64,000 nucleotides of DNA from an uncultured Opitutia bacterium (GTDB lineage: Bacteria > Verrucomicrobiota > Verrucomicrobiia > Opitutales > Opitutaceae), in NCBI GenBank assembly GCA_903877135.1, contig CAIRCN010000034.1, positions 1 through 64,000 of the forward strand, given 5' to 3'. The translations under genes and the position numbers were made by a program. Shown here piece by piece: positions 28,751 to 36,796 of this stretch; position 1 is the stretch's first letter; each line of letters starts with the position of its first letter. Below the pieces are notes generated by a model, which saw only the letters and a list, made by a program, of their open reading frames with translations, made no database searches and was not told where the DNA came from.

Positions 28751-29266
28751 ATGCATCCTGCGACACATGTTCTTGCGGGCTGGTGTGCAGGAAACGCGTT
28801 ACGCCTCACCTCAAAGGAAAGGGCGTTGTGTATGGCTGTGTCTATTTTACCGGACGCCGATGGACTAGGCCTTCTGACGGGAGTGCGTGTCTATCAAACC
28901 TACCACCATGTCCTCGCCCACAGTCTCACCCTCGGGTTAGTCGCGACTGTTACGGTTGCATGTCTAGCTCGTTGCTCACTCAAGACCTCGATGTTGTTTC
29001 TTGCCTTATATCATCTGCACTTGCCCACGAACCTATTCGGCTCTGGGCCGGGATGAGGAATCCCGTATCTGTGGCCGTAGTCTGACCACGTTTTTTACAC
29101 GGCATACGCGTGGAAATTTACCGGGTGGCAAAATTATCTCTCGTTTCTCGTGTTCGCGATTTCGTCGGTGGAAATTGCTGTCGTCCGGCATCGCACGCCA
29201 GTCGAATTCGTTGCACCGCGCTTCGAAGCGCTTGCGTTGGCCGCCCTGAAAAGATGGCAGGCATAG
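28751..29266 (+). pseudogene. YdjM/DUF457-type membrane metal-dependent hydrolase, broken by two in-frame stops
   Basis: One frame of 171 codons from the ATG at 28751 to the TAG at 29264-29266 reads as a full-length small membrane protein, except for a TGA at 29054-29056 and a TAG at 29078-29080. The first part has the family opening MHPATHVLAGWCAGNAL, then VSILPDADGLGLL, the HHVLAHSL metal-ligand region and FLALYHLHL. After the stops the same frame continues with SDHVFYTAYAWKFTGW and a typical tail ending APRFEALALAALKRWQA. Coherent sequence on both sides in the same frame points to recent inactivation or sequencing error, not a chance frame. The family is often annotated as an LexA-regulated inner-membrane hydrolase. 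Confidence 0.7.
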
Positions 29267-29315
29267 GACGTGGCGCGACATTGCCATTGGCAGAGAAAGC
29301 TTCCTAGCGTCCGCC

Positions 29316-30617
29316 ATGCCCCATTCTCCCCGTGCTGCGCACGACAGCGGCGCTTTGCCCCAAAACGCCGCGCGGCCCTCTCGCGTGCGGCACGGCGTGC
29401 TCGCGCTTGCTCTGGCGGTGACGGCGGTTTCATACTTGGACCGCGTCTGCATTTCTATGACGGCGCCGTTCATGCAGAAAGACCTTGGCCTCAGCGACGC
29501 GCAGCTCGGCCTCGTCTTCAGCGCGTTTACGCTGACCTACGCCTTGTTTGAGATTCCCGCCGGCTGGCTCGCCGACCGGTTCGGCCCGCGCCTGATGCTC
29601 ACCCGCGTCGTCGTGTGGTGGTCACTGCTGACGGCAATTACTGGCCTGACAGGCGGATTCGTGTCGCTGCTCGTGGTCCGGTTTATGTTTGGCGCGGGCG
29701 AGGCGGGCGTCTTCCCGGGGCTGGCGCGAGTGTTCGCACACTGGTTTCCGGCGGACTGGCGGGGCAATGCGTTTGGCCTCGCCGTCGCGACCGCGCTGCT
29801 GGGCGGCGCGCTGACCCAGAAACTCACCGCCAGTTTGCTCGGGACGCTGCATGGTGACTGGCGGATGATCTTTTTCCTGTATGCGCTGGTGGGAATCGTG
29901 TGGGCTGCGGCGTGGTTTTGGTGGTTTCGCGACGAGCCGCATGATCATCACGCGGTGAACGCCGCGGAGCTCCAGATCATCGGCACGCGACCGCCCGCCC
30001 AACACCCGCCCGTGCCGTGGAAGAACCTCCTGCGTAGCCGCCCCATGGTTCTCCTGTGTGTAATGTATTTCAGCGTGATCTACGGCTGGTATTTTTATCT
30101 GACGTGGATGCCGAAATATCTGCTGAAAGCGCGCGGGTTCGATCTCCAGACGGCCGGCTGGCTCGCGATGCTGCCGCTGCTCAGCATGGCGGCGGGAGTC
30201 GCGACCGGCGGATTTGCGAGTGACACCCTGGTGCGCCGAGTCGGGCGACGTTGGGGGCGGCGCATTCCCGGCTTGATCGGCCTCCCGCTCGCCGCGGTGT
30301 TGACCCTTGTGGCAATCAAAACAGGCGATGCAAAAATCTCGGCATATCTCTTCGCACTCGCAGCGGGGCTCGCGACCTTGGGTGTCGCGCCCGGCTGGGC
30401 GGCGTGCCTAGACATCGGCGGGCACCATGCCGGCGTCGTCACCGGCGCGATGAATACCTTCGGCAATCTCGGCGGCACCGCAATGCCGCTGCTCATGGGC
30501 TTCTGCCTCAAGTGGTGGGGTTCCTGGAACATCTCCCTGCTGAGTGTCGCGCTCCTCTATCTGGTCGCGGCGATCTGCTGGCTCGGCATCGACGCGGAAG
30601 AGCCGACCCCGGACTGA
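29316..30617 (+). CDS. MFS transporter, anion:cation symporter (hexuronate/glucarate) type
   Basis: 433-residue major facilitator with 12 predicted membrane helices. The diagnostic segment VRFMFGAGEAGVFPGLARVFAHWFPA is the ACS-family signature in the helix 4-5 region (only the pattern GAGEAG-FPG matters). The loop 2-3 motif is GWLADRFGPR. ACS carriers import organic acids such as galacturonate, glucarate or other sugar acids with protons. It sits at the edge of the sugar-acid/amino-sugar region and would suit uptake of uronates released by the heparinase-like lyases further on. There is a polar N-terminal extension of about 25 residues. The substrate is inferred. Confidence 0.85.
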   Translation: MPHSPRAAHDSGALPQNAARPSRVRHGVLALALAVTAVSYLDRVCISMTAPFMQKDLGLSDAQLGLVFSAFTLTYALFEIPAGWLADRFGPRLMLTRVVVWWSLLTAITGLTGGFVSLLVVRFMFGAGEAGVFPGLARVFAHWFPADWRGNAFGLAVATALLGGALTQKLTASLLGTLHGDWRMIFFLYALVGIVWAAAWFWWFRDEPHDHHAVNAAELQIIGTRPPAQHPPVPWKNLLRSRPMVLLCVMYFSVIYGWYFYLTWMPKYLLKARGFDLQTAGWLAMLPLLSMAAGVATGGFASDTLVRRVGRRWGRRIPGLIGLPLAAVLTLVAIKTGDAKISAYLFALAAGLATLGVAPGWAACLDIGGHHAGVVTGAMNTFGNLGGTAMPLLMGFCLKWWGSWNISLLSVALLYLVAAICWLGIDAEEPTPD

Positions 30618-30835
30618 TAATCTCCGGGTCCACCACCAACCGCCCCAGGGCTCCTTCAAAGCAAAAGGTCCATAGGTCTGAGAATCAGGTTCCGTCCAGG
30701 AAGCATGAGACATACGCACCAAAACGCCGGGCCAACTGGACATCGACCGGAAGTTCAAAGTTCGAGGATCACTGATCACCGGCGCGCCGCCGTAACGGGC
30801 TTGCCTTGAGCTGGAGTGCTCCATACTCGCGCACC

Positions 30836-31855
30836 ATGGCAGAAACGCACATCCCCCCGGTCGTCGATTGGTATCGCACTCCGATTCCTTCGGACGTGTT
30901 CAAGAAGCTGCACACGCGCAGCGACGGACGCGCCTTCGCACAGGCGGGAGGGTTTCTCGGCATCCTCCTCTGCACCGCTGGACTTTCGCTATGGTCGTGG
31001 CACCACTGGGCGTGGCCCATCACTGTGCTGCTGGTTTTCCTACACGGCACGGTGTCCTCATTTTTTCCCAATGCCATGCACGAACTCGGCCACGGCACGG
31101 TCTTCCGCGCGAAATGGCTCAATTGGCTTTTTCTCCACCTCATCTCGTTCCTCGGCTGGCTCCATTTCGATGTCTTCAGCGCCAGCCACCAGCGTCACCA
31201 CCGTTACACGCTGCACCCGCCAGAGGATCAGGAGGTGGTGTTGCCGACCAAGCTCATGCTGAAGCATTTCCTCGAGCAGGGCTTCGTCAACCCCCGCGGC
31301 TTCTGGTGGACCTTCAAATACACCATTCGCCTTGCGGTCGGCCGCTTCGAGACACCTTGGGAACTCGTCTGCTATCCGCCGGAACAGCCGAAACTGCGCG
31401 AGGCCCCCGTGCGTTGGGCCCGGTTCGTCCTTGCCAGCCATGTGCTCGTCGCGGCGGTCTCGCTTTACTTCGGTCTGTGGCTCGTTCCGGTGCTCGTATC
31501 GCTCGCGCCGTTTTACGGCGGGTGGCTGTTTTTCCTCTGCAACAACACCCAGCACATCGGCCTGCAGGACAACGTTTCCGATTTCCGCCTGTGCTGCCGC
31601 ACTTTCCTTCTGAATCCGCCGGTGCGTTTTCTTTTTTGGCAGATGAACTACCACCTCGAGCACCACATGTATGCCGCAGTCCCCTGCTACAACCTCGGCC
31701 GGCTGCACGCGGCGATCAAATATGACACGCCTGTGCCACCCGATGGAATCGTCGCCGCATGGCGAGAAATAATCTCCATCTTGCGCAAGCAGCAAGCCGA
31801 CCCGACCTACCAGCATGTCGTGACGCTGCCCACCCCCAGCCCAACCGCGCACTGA
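30836..31855 (+). CDS. membrane di-iron fatty acid desaturase-like protein (paralog 1)
   Basis: 339 residues from the ATG at 30836. The three histidine boxes of integral-membrane desaturases/hydroxylases are intact: H82-x3-H86 (MHELGHG), H118-x2-H121-H122 (SASHQRHHR) and H273-x2-H276-H277 (NYHLEHHMY). An extra conserved His lies in NNTQHIGLQ. Four or so membrane helices surround them. The enzyme would use O2 and a ferredoxin-type donor to desaturate or hydroxylate. It is clearly paralogous to 47484-48581: both begin with an xxWYR motif and end with a W-x-E-x-x-x-I-x-R-x-Q-x-A-D-P-T-Y segment. Both sit among sugar-metabolism genes, so a non-lipid or glycolipid substrate is possible. It converges with the M20 gene 12 bases away. 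Confidence 0.85.
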   Translation: MAETHIPPVVDWYRTPIPSDVFKKLHTRSDGRAFAQAGGFLGILLCTAGLSLWSWHHWAWPITVLLVFLHGTVSSFFPNAMHELGHGTVFRAKWLNWLFLHLISFLGWLHFDVFSASHQRHHRYTLHPPEDQEVVLPTKLMLKHFLEQGFVNPRGFWWTFKYTIRLAVGRFETPWELVCYPPEQPKLREAPVRWARFVLASHVLVAAVSLYFGLWLVPVLVSLAPFYGGWLFFLCNNTQHIGLQDNVSDFRLCCRTFLLNPPVRFLFWQMNYHLEHHMYAAVPCYNLGRLHAAIKYDTPVPPDGIVAAWREIISILRKQQADPTYQHVVTLPTPSPTAH

Positions 31856-31867
31856 GCCCGTTGCCGC

Positions 31868-33010
31868 CTATCCGGTCCGCATCGCTTCAAGATAAACCAT
31901 CGCCGCCAGGGCCAGTTGATCGCGCGCCAGCCACTCGTCCTTAGTGTGCGCCTGTGCCAGGTCGCCCGGACCGAGCACAATGGTCGGCGCTCCCGCAGCG
32001 GCGTAGTGGCTCGCGTCGGTCACATAAGGCGCGCCACGCGGCGTGGCGTCGCAGCCATTTCGCGTGAGCACGGGACTCAGCCAGTGGTGAAATTCCCGTC
32101 CCAACGCCTCATCCAATGCTGGCACGACATAGAGTGAATCGTGCTCCACCGGCACTCCGGTAGCCGCGAGAAACTCGTCGCGTTCGCGCAATACCTGCGC
32201 CGCCGTTTCGCCCGGCACCGTACGCCGGTCGCACTCGATTTCGCACTGGGCCGGAATGATATTCACCGCGGTGCCGCCTCGAATTACATTCACGCTCGCC
32301 GCCGCACGGCCCGTCAGCGGGTGACTCCGCGAAACCGACGGCACGTAGCGCTGCTCAAACGTTTCCACGACCCGCAGCATCGCCGAGATCGCGGAAACAC
32401 CCTTGCTAGGATCGGCTGAATGCGCCGCACGGCCGCGCGTGATGGTGCGCCAGCGCACAACGCCATTGTGTCCGACGATTGGCCGCAGCATCGTCGGTTC
32501 GCCGACAATCATTCCGCGCAGCCTCGGCAGAAATTCCTTCAACTCGGCCCGCGCAAACGCCTGCGCGCCGGTCATCCGCGCCTCTTCGTCCACCGCGAAC
32601 AACACGCCGACATTGCGCGGCCGGATCGCGCCACGCGCATAATCGCGCAAGGCCCATAGCATCGCTGCGCCCGAGCCCTTCGTGTCGCAAGCACCACGGC
32701 CGTAAATCCGGTCGCCATCAATTTTCGCCACGAATGGATCTACCGTCATCCCGGCCACGGCCACGGTGTCGAGGTGGCTTTCGCCGAGCAGCCACTCGCC
32801 GCCAGGCACCGCCTCGCAGGTCACCAACAGGTTGAAAATACCCTCCGCGACCGGACAACGACGCGTGTGCAGGTCCCAGCCGCGCGCGATCGTTTCCAGA
32901 TGAGCCGCCAGCGCCGCCTCGCCGCCAAGCCGGCCGCCGAAGTGCGGGCTGATCGTGTCGAACGACAGCATTTGCGCCAGCATTTCTTCTAGCGTGCTCG
33001 GCGCGTTCAT
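31868..33010 (-). CDS. M20-family metallopeptidase/deacylase (ArgE/DapE type)
   Basis: 380 residues from the ATG at 33010, 8 bases after the upstream aldolase-like gene; the longer upstream frame is spurious. The two-zinc site is complete by motif: His79 in ESHLDTV, Asp109 in GACDTKGSG, the catalytic Glu pair 142/143 in DEEAR, and the final His in AHTKDEW. The dimerisation domain includes RAAHSADP. The family removes acyl or aminoacyl groups from amides (N-acetylornithine, succinyl-diaminopimelate, dipeptides). It is the third gene of an operon with an epimerase-like and a DHDPS-like gene. It may deacylate an N-acyl amino sugar or amino acid intermediate, which is inferred from context. Confidence 0.88.
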   Translation of the reverse strand: MNAPSTLEEMLAQMLSFDTISPHFGGRLGGEAALAAHLETIARGWDLHTRRCPVAEGIFNLLVTCEAVPGGEWLLGESHLDTVAVAGMTVDPFVAKIDGDRIYGRGACDTKGSGAAMLWALRDYARGAIRPRNVGVLFAVDEEARMTGAQAFARAELKEFLPRLRGMIVGEPTMLRPIVGHNGVVRWRTITRGRAAHSADPSKGVSAISAMLRVVETFEQRYVPSVSRSHPLTGRAAASVNVIRGGTAVNIIPAQCEIECDRRTVPGETAAQVLRERDEFLAATGVPVEHDSLYVVPALDEALGREFHHWLSPVLTRNGCDATPRGAPYVTDASHYAAAGAPTIVLGPGDLAQAHTKDEWLARDQLALAAMVYLEAMRTG

Positions 33011-33018
33011 AAATGTGT

Positions 33019-34065
33019 TCAGCTCAACCAACGGTCCCGGTTGGCCGCGACAAACTCGTGATCGGTCAGCTCCGGATAGGCCCGGCACACACGCGTCAGC
33101 TCCTCGGCCTGACCCGGTGAAAGTGCTTCGTGCAGATTGAGGCAGTTGAGCGACGGCACCAGCCCGCCGCGGCGGAGCACCTCGAGGATGCCGGGGATGC
33201 ACCCGCGAAACCCATTCGCCGCGTCGAACAACGCCGCGTTCATGTCCGTCACCGCGATCGCCCGTGCTAGCCACTTTGCATCGAGCGTCGTCACCGTGCG
33301 CGCCTGCTTGATCTCGTTCAGCAATTCCACCGCGCTGCGCGTCCACACGCCCCAGTGTCCGAGCAGGCCGCCCACAATCCGACGTGTGACGCGCTTGCCG
33401 CTGCAGTCAAATGTGAACGGTGTGAAAAGATCTACGACGATGCTGTCGTCGTTGCCGGTGTAGAGCGCGATGTCGTCGCGACCCGATTCCGCCACCGCCC
33501 GCACCACATCAATCGATTGATAGCGGTTGAATGGCGCGAGCTTGATCGCCACGACATTTGGAATCTCCGAGAAACGCCGCCAGAACGAATAGCCGAGCAA
33601 CCGTCCACCCGCCGCCGGTTGGAGGTAAAAACCCACCACCGGAATCGTCTCCGCTACGCTTCGGCAGTGCGCGATCAGCGCATCCTCAGAATCATTTTTG
33701 AAAGCCGCCAAACTGGTAAGTCCCGCCTGATACCCGAGCGAACGCGCCAGTTCCGCCTCACATATCGCCTGCTCCGTGCGGCCGCAGATCCCGGAAATTT
33801 TTATGAACGGCCGCGGCGCCTTCGCCAGTTCCTCGTCAATCGTGCGCGCCGCCAGTTCCAGCACCGGCTTGAACAAGCCGTGCTGTGGCTCGCGTATCTC
33901 GAACTGCGTCGAGTGCACCCCGACCGCGAGCCCGCCAACGCCGGCGTCTAGGTAGTAGCGCGTGATGGCGCGCTGATGACGCTCCGAGAACCGGCGGTTC
34001 GGGTCGAGCGCGAGCGGTTGCGCCGGAATGACGTGTCCTTCGAGAAGATGGTGGCGCAAGTTCAT
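33019..34065 (-). CDS. DHDPS-superfamily aldolase/lyase-like protein
   Basis: 348 residues from the ATG at 34065, which follows the upstream gene's stop by one base (TGA-C-ATG). A TIM-barrel of the DapA superfamily is indicated by the candidate Schiff-base Lys175 in VVAIKLAPFN and Tyr147 in VVGFYLQP. The usual GxTGE loop is replaced by GVHSTQFE (about 49-56), so it is a distinct subgroup from the 7711-8724 protein and should use a different substrate. It lies in an operon between an epimerase/reductase-like gene and an M20 deacylase. Plausible roles are cleavage or dehydration of a 2-keto sugar acid; this is inferred. Confidence 0.8.
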   Translation of the reverse strand: MNLRHHLLEGHVIPAQPLALDPNRRFSERHQRAITRYYLDAGVGGLAVGVHSTQFEIREPQHGLFKPVLELAARTIDEELAKAPRPFIKISGICGRTEQAICEAELARSLGYQAGLTSLAAFKNDSEDALIAHCRSVAETIPVVGFYLQPAAGGRLLGYSFWRRFSEIPNVVAIKLAPFNRYQSIDVVRAVAESGRDDIALYTGNDDSIVVDLFTPFTFDCSGKRVTRRIVGGLLGHWGVWTRSAVELLNEIKQARTVTTLDAKWLARAIAVTDMNAALFDAANGFRGCIPGILEVLRRGGLVPSLNCLNLHEALSPGQAEELTRVCRAYPELTDHEFVAANRDRWLS

Positions 34066-34066
34066 G

Positions 34067-35098
34067 TCAGTATTTGCCGTCACGAGTTTCAAAATGAGTG
34101 GGCTTGCCGAGCAGTCTGCCGCCGGCTCGGAGATGTTCGGCGACCATGACGATCATCTCGTCGAGCGATTTCGTAGTCGGGCCAAAGAGCCGGATCGACT
34201 CGCTGGCGTCAGAGTGCCAGGCGGCATCCGCCGGCGAACCGGTCAGCACAGGCGCGCGTCCGAAAATTTTCCCAAACCGCTCCGCCGTCTCGCGCAGCGT
34301 GATCTTCTCGGCACCGGTCACATTGAGAATTTTCGGCGGGGATTCGACATGCTGCAGGCATTGAATCGCCCGGGCGCAAGCGTCACCCTGCCAGATGAGG
34401 TTGAAGACGCCCATCGTGATGTCCACTGGCGCGCCCGCCAGCACGCGCTGTCCGATATCCACCAGCACACCGTAGCGCAGCTCGACCGAGTAGTTCAGCC
34501 TGAACATCAGTTGCTTCGTGCCATGCTTCCTCGAGTAGTGCGTAAAGACCCGTTCGCGGCCCACGCAAGTGCTCGCATACTCGCCGAGAAACGCCACGGG
34601 GGTCGTCTCATGCGCGCCCGGCCCGTCGATCGGAGTGAAGGGATAAACGCATCCCGTCGAAAACACCACGATCCGCGATGCTCGAAGCTTCCTCGCCACG
34701 AGCGACGGCACCACCGTGTTCTGGATCCACGTCTCGTCGGGCGCGCTGTCTGTGCCGAACTTCTGGCCTGCGAGATATTCCACGTTAGCGACCTGGGGTA
34801 ACCGCGCGACTTGCTCGGGATCGGCCAGATCGCAGGAAATCGGTTCGACACCCAGCTCCGTGAGCGCCGTTTTCGCCTCGGGCCGACTGAAGCGTGAGAC
34901 GCCGAGCACCCGCGTGGATTTTTTCCCTGCGGCGTCGAGCGCGCGCCTCAGCATCGCCGCGACTGAAGTGCCCATCTTGCCGCCCACGCCGAGCACCATG
35001 AAGTCGCCTTCCAGCGCCCGCACTGCCTCAATCGCCCCCGACGTCGGCGCCGAGAGCAGCAATTCGATTTCCTGATCATTGAGCGGTTGATTTTTCAT
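34067..35098 (-). CDS. NAD-dependent epimerase/dehydratase-like (extended SDR) protein
   Basis: 343 residues with an SDR Rossmann fold: dinucleotide loop GVGGKMGTS (about 37-45), VFSTGCVYPF with the active-site Ser (about 147), and GEYASTCVGRE carrying the Tyr. The canonical Y-x3-K pair is not intact, because the fourth residue after Tyr is Cys, not Lys. Catalysis may therefore differ from classical UDP-sugar epimerases. It is the first gene of a three-gene operon (then DHDPS-like, then M20) and is divergent from the amidohydrolase gene at 35190. The nucleotide-binding call is firm; the reaction is unknown. Confidence 0.8.
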   Translation of the reverse strand: MKNQPLNDQEIELLLSAPTSGAIEAVRALEGDFMVLGVGGKMGTSVAAMLRRALDAAGKKSTRVLGVSRFSRPEAKTALTELGVEPISCDLADPEQVARLPQVANVEYLAGQKFGTDSAPDETWIQNTVVPSLVARKLRASRIVVFSTGCVYPFTPIDGPGAHETTPVAFLGEYASTCVGRERVFTHYSRKHGTKQLMFRLNYSVELRYGVLVDIGQRVLAGAPVDITMGVFNLIWQGDACARAIQCLQHVESPPKILNVTGAEKITLRETAERFGKIFGRAPVLTGSPADAAWHSDASESIRLFGPTTKSLDEMIVMVAEHLRAGGRLLGKPTHFETRDGKY

Positions 35099-35122
35099 GA
35101 GTGAACAAACTGAACTGGGAAG

Positions 35123-35172
35123 ACACTTGTCACCTCGCTATCCCTCGCGCACGGTTAAAATAATCCAAGTGT
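35123..35172. promoter_or_regulatory. divergent promoter region with separated inverted heptamers
   Basis: Between the divergent epimerase and amidohydrolase genes, ACACTTG (35123-35129) and CAAGTGT (35166-35172) form an inverted pair whose centres are 43 bases apart, about four helical turns. The heptamer CAAGTGT recurs at 40450-40456 in the other divergent region of this cluster. It may be a shared regulator site; chance is not excluded. Confidence 0.25.
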
Positions 35173-35189
35173 AAACTCCCGGAATTTTC

Positions 35190-35957
35190 ATGCGCGCCAT
35201 CGACATCCACACCCACCCCGTATTCTTCGGCACCGGCCACAGCCGACGCGAGGCCAACCGCTTCGCCGCCTACGGTCTCCAACACGGCGTCGAGCGAATG
35301 ATTATCCTCGGCGACGTGCTCGCCTTCGGCCGCAGCCCCAATGCCAAACAACTTGTCATCATTAATAACCAGACCGCCGACCTCGTGCGTTGGCGGCCCG
35401 ACTACTACACCGGTTTCTGCGCGCTCAACCCCACCCTCGGAGAACGCGCCGTCATGCGCGAAGTTGAACGCTGCGTCGGTGGCCTCGGCTTTCGCGGTCT
35501 GAAGCTCGAAATCACCAACAATGCCCGCGATGCCTGCATGAAACCCCTGATGCGCGCCGCCGAGCAGTGGGGCGTGCCCGTCCTCCAGCACACCTGGAGC
35601 ATGACCAACATCCATCAACGCAGCTACCACAGTGATCCGGAGGACACAGCGCTGCTGGCGCGCCGTTTCCCCAACGTCCAGGTCATCATGGCGCACCTCA
35701 CCGGCTGCGGCTACCGCGGCGTGCTCGCCGCCAAGGGCATCGACAATCTCGTCGTCGACACATCGGGTGCCTTTCCTGAAGCCGGCATTCTCGACTACGC
35801 GCTCGAACATCTGGGTGCCGACCACATCGTCTATGGCTCCGACCTGCCGATCCGCGAGTCAAGCGTCACGATTGGCCGCACCGTCGATACGGTGAAAAAC
35901 GCCGCCGACAGCGAAAAGATCCTCCACGGCAATACCCGCCGCATCCTCAAACTCTGA
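35190..35957 (+). CDS. amidohydrolase-family metal-dependent hydrolase 1
   Basis: 255-residue TIM-barrel amidohydrolase (Amidohydro_2 type). Metal ligands are visible in DIHTHP (His7, His9), LQHTWS (about His134), MAHLTGCG (about His167) and YGSDLP (about Asp218). No signal peptide is seen. The family hydrolyses lactones, amides or decarboxylates acids; in sugar-acid clusters such proteins are often lactonases. It is followed after 5 bases by a second amidohydrolase and then an aminotransferase, and it faces the epimerase/aldolase/M20 operon across a 91-base divergent region. The substrate is unknown. Confidence 0.85.
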   Translation: MRAIDIHTHPVFFGTGHSRREANRFAAYGLQHGVERMIILGDVLAFGRSPNAKQLVIINNQTADLVRWRPDYYTGFCALNPTLGERAVMREVERCVGGLGFRGLKLEITNNARDACMKPLMRAAEQWGVPVLQHTWSMTNIHQRSYHSDPEDTALLARRFPNVQVIMAHLTGCGYRGVLAAKGIDNLVVDTSGAFPEAGILDYALEHLGADHIVYGSDLPIRESSVTIGRTVDTVKNAADSEKILHGNTRRILKL

Positions 35958-35962
35958 CGGTC

Positions 35963-36712
35963 ATGCTCTTCGACACCCACGTTCACCTCGGCTCCTGGCC
36001 GTTCGCCTTCCTGCCCGAATTCACCGCGCCGCAGCTCGCCGCGTATCTTAAGGACCGCGGCATCAGCCGCGCCGCCGTCTCACCGCTGGCCGCCGTGCTT
36101 GCGCCCGATCCCATGCCTGCCAACCGCGCGCTCCTGGCTGCAGTCAGCAGGACTCCGGCGCTGCTGCCCGTGCTGACCGTCAACCCCGCCCTCGCCCACT
36201 GGCACGAGCAGCTCGACCTCTGCGCCAACACACCGCTGCGCGCGCTCAAGCTCTATCCGAATTTTCACAACTACCGCCTCGATGCGCGCCGCTTCGCCCC
36301 GTTCTTCGCCGAAGTTGCCGCTCGGAAGTTGCGTGTGCTCATCGGCGTGCGCCTTGAGGACGAGCGCCACCGCTACTTCGCCCTCCGCATGAAGGGCGTG
36401 CCCGCTAAACAACTCGCGGCATTCCTGAAGCAGCAACCCGATCTGCACCCGCTGCTCCTCGGCCTCTATCTGGGCGAACTGCGCGAAATCGCCAAGAGGG
36501 CCTCAAACTTCTCCGCCGACACTTCCTGCATCGAGACGATGCGCTCTGCCGAAATTCTCGCAAAGGAGTTCCCACGTCGGATCGTGTTTGGTTCACACAC
36601 ACCGTTCTTCAACACCCACGCCAGCGCGGAAAAACTCATCGCCGCCCGACTATCCACCAAAGCGCGCATTGCCTTCGCTCGCGCCAACGCCGAGCATTTT
36701 TTCGGTCTGTGA
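35963..36712 (+). CDS. amidohydrolase-family protein 2, metal site incomplete
   Basis: 249-residue relative of the preceding gene, with the opening FDTHVHLGSWPF (His6, His8) and a LRALKLYPNFHNY segment (about 80-92). At the position where the first paralog has the metal Asp (YGSDLP) this one reads FGSHTPFF, so that Asp is replaced by His. The His strands corresponding to QHTWS and AHLTG are not evident either. It may be a lactonase of a different metal type or a degenerate partner subunit. It lies 5 bases after amidohydrolase 1 and 84 bases before the DegT gene. Confidence 0.78.
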   Translation: MLFDTHVHLGSWPFAFLPEFTAPQLAAYLKDRGISRAAVSPLAAVLAPDPMPANRALLAAVSRTPALLPVLTVNPALAHWHEQLDLCANTPLRALKLYPNFHNYRLDARRFAPFFAEVAARKLRVLIGVRLEDERHRYFALRMKGVPAKQLAAFLKQQPDLHPLLLGLYLGELREIAKRASNFSADTSCIETMRSAEILAKEFPRRIVFGSHTPFFNTHASAEKLIAARLSTKARIAFARANAEHFFGL

Positions 36713-36796
36713 GTATTGGCGGGATGTTCTTCCTCACTGCACTAGAGTTCGGTTCCTCGACCATTTGTTTTAGGTAGTAATCAGCCACTTCCCGCC

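Noticed and set aside
26681-28768. Minus-strand open frame of 695 codons.
   Set aside because: It is antisense to the TPR protein and lipA, both with unmistakable motifs; the product is Gly/Val/Asp-rich antisense sequence.
30618-30835. Possible small gene or repeat between the MFS and desaturase genes.
   Set aside because: Short open frames exist on both strands but show no coherent protein character, and no matching copy was noticed elsewhere in the window.
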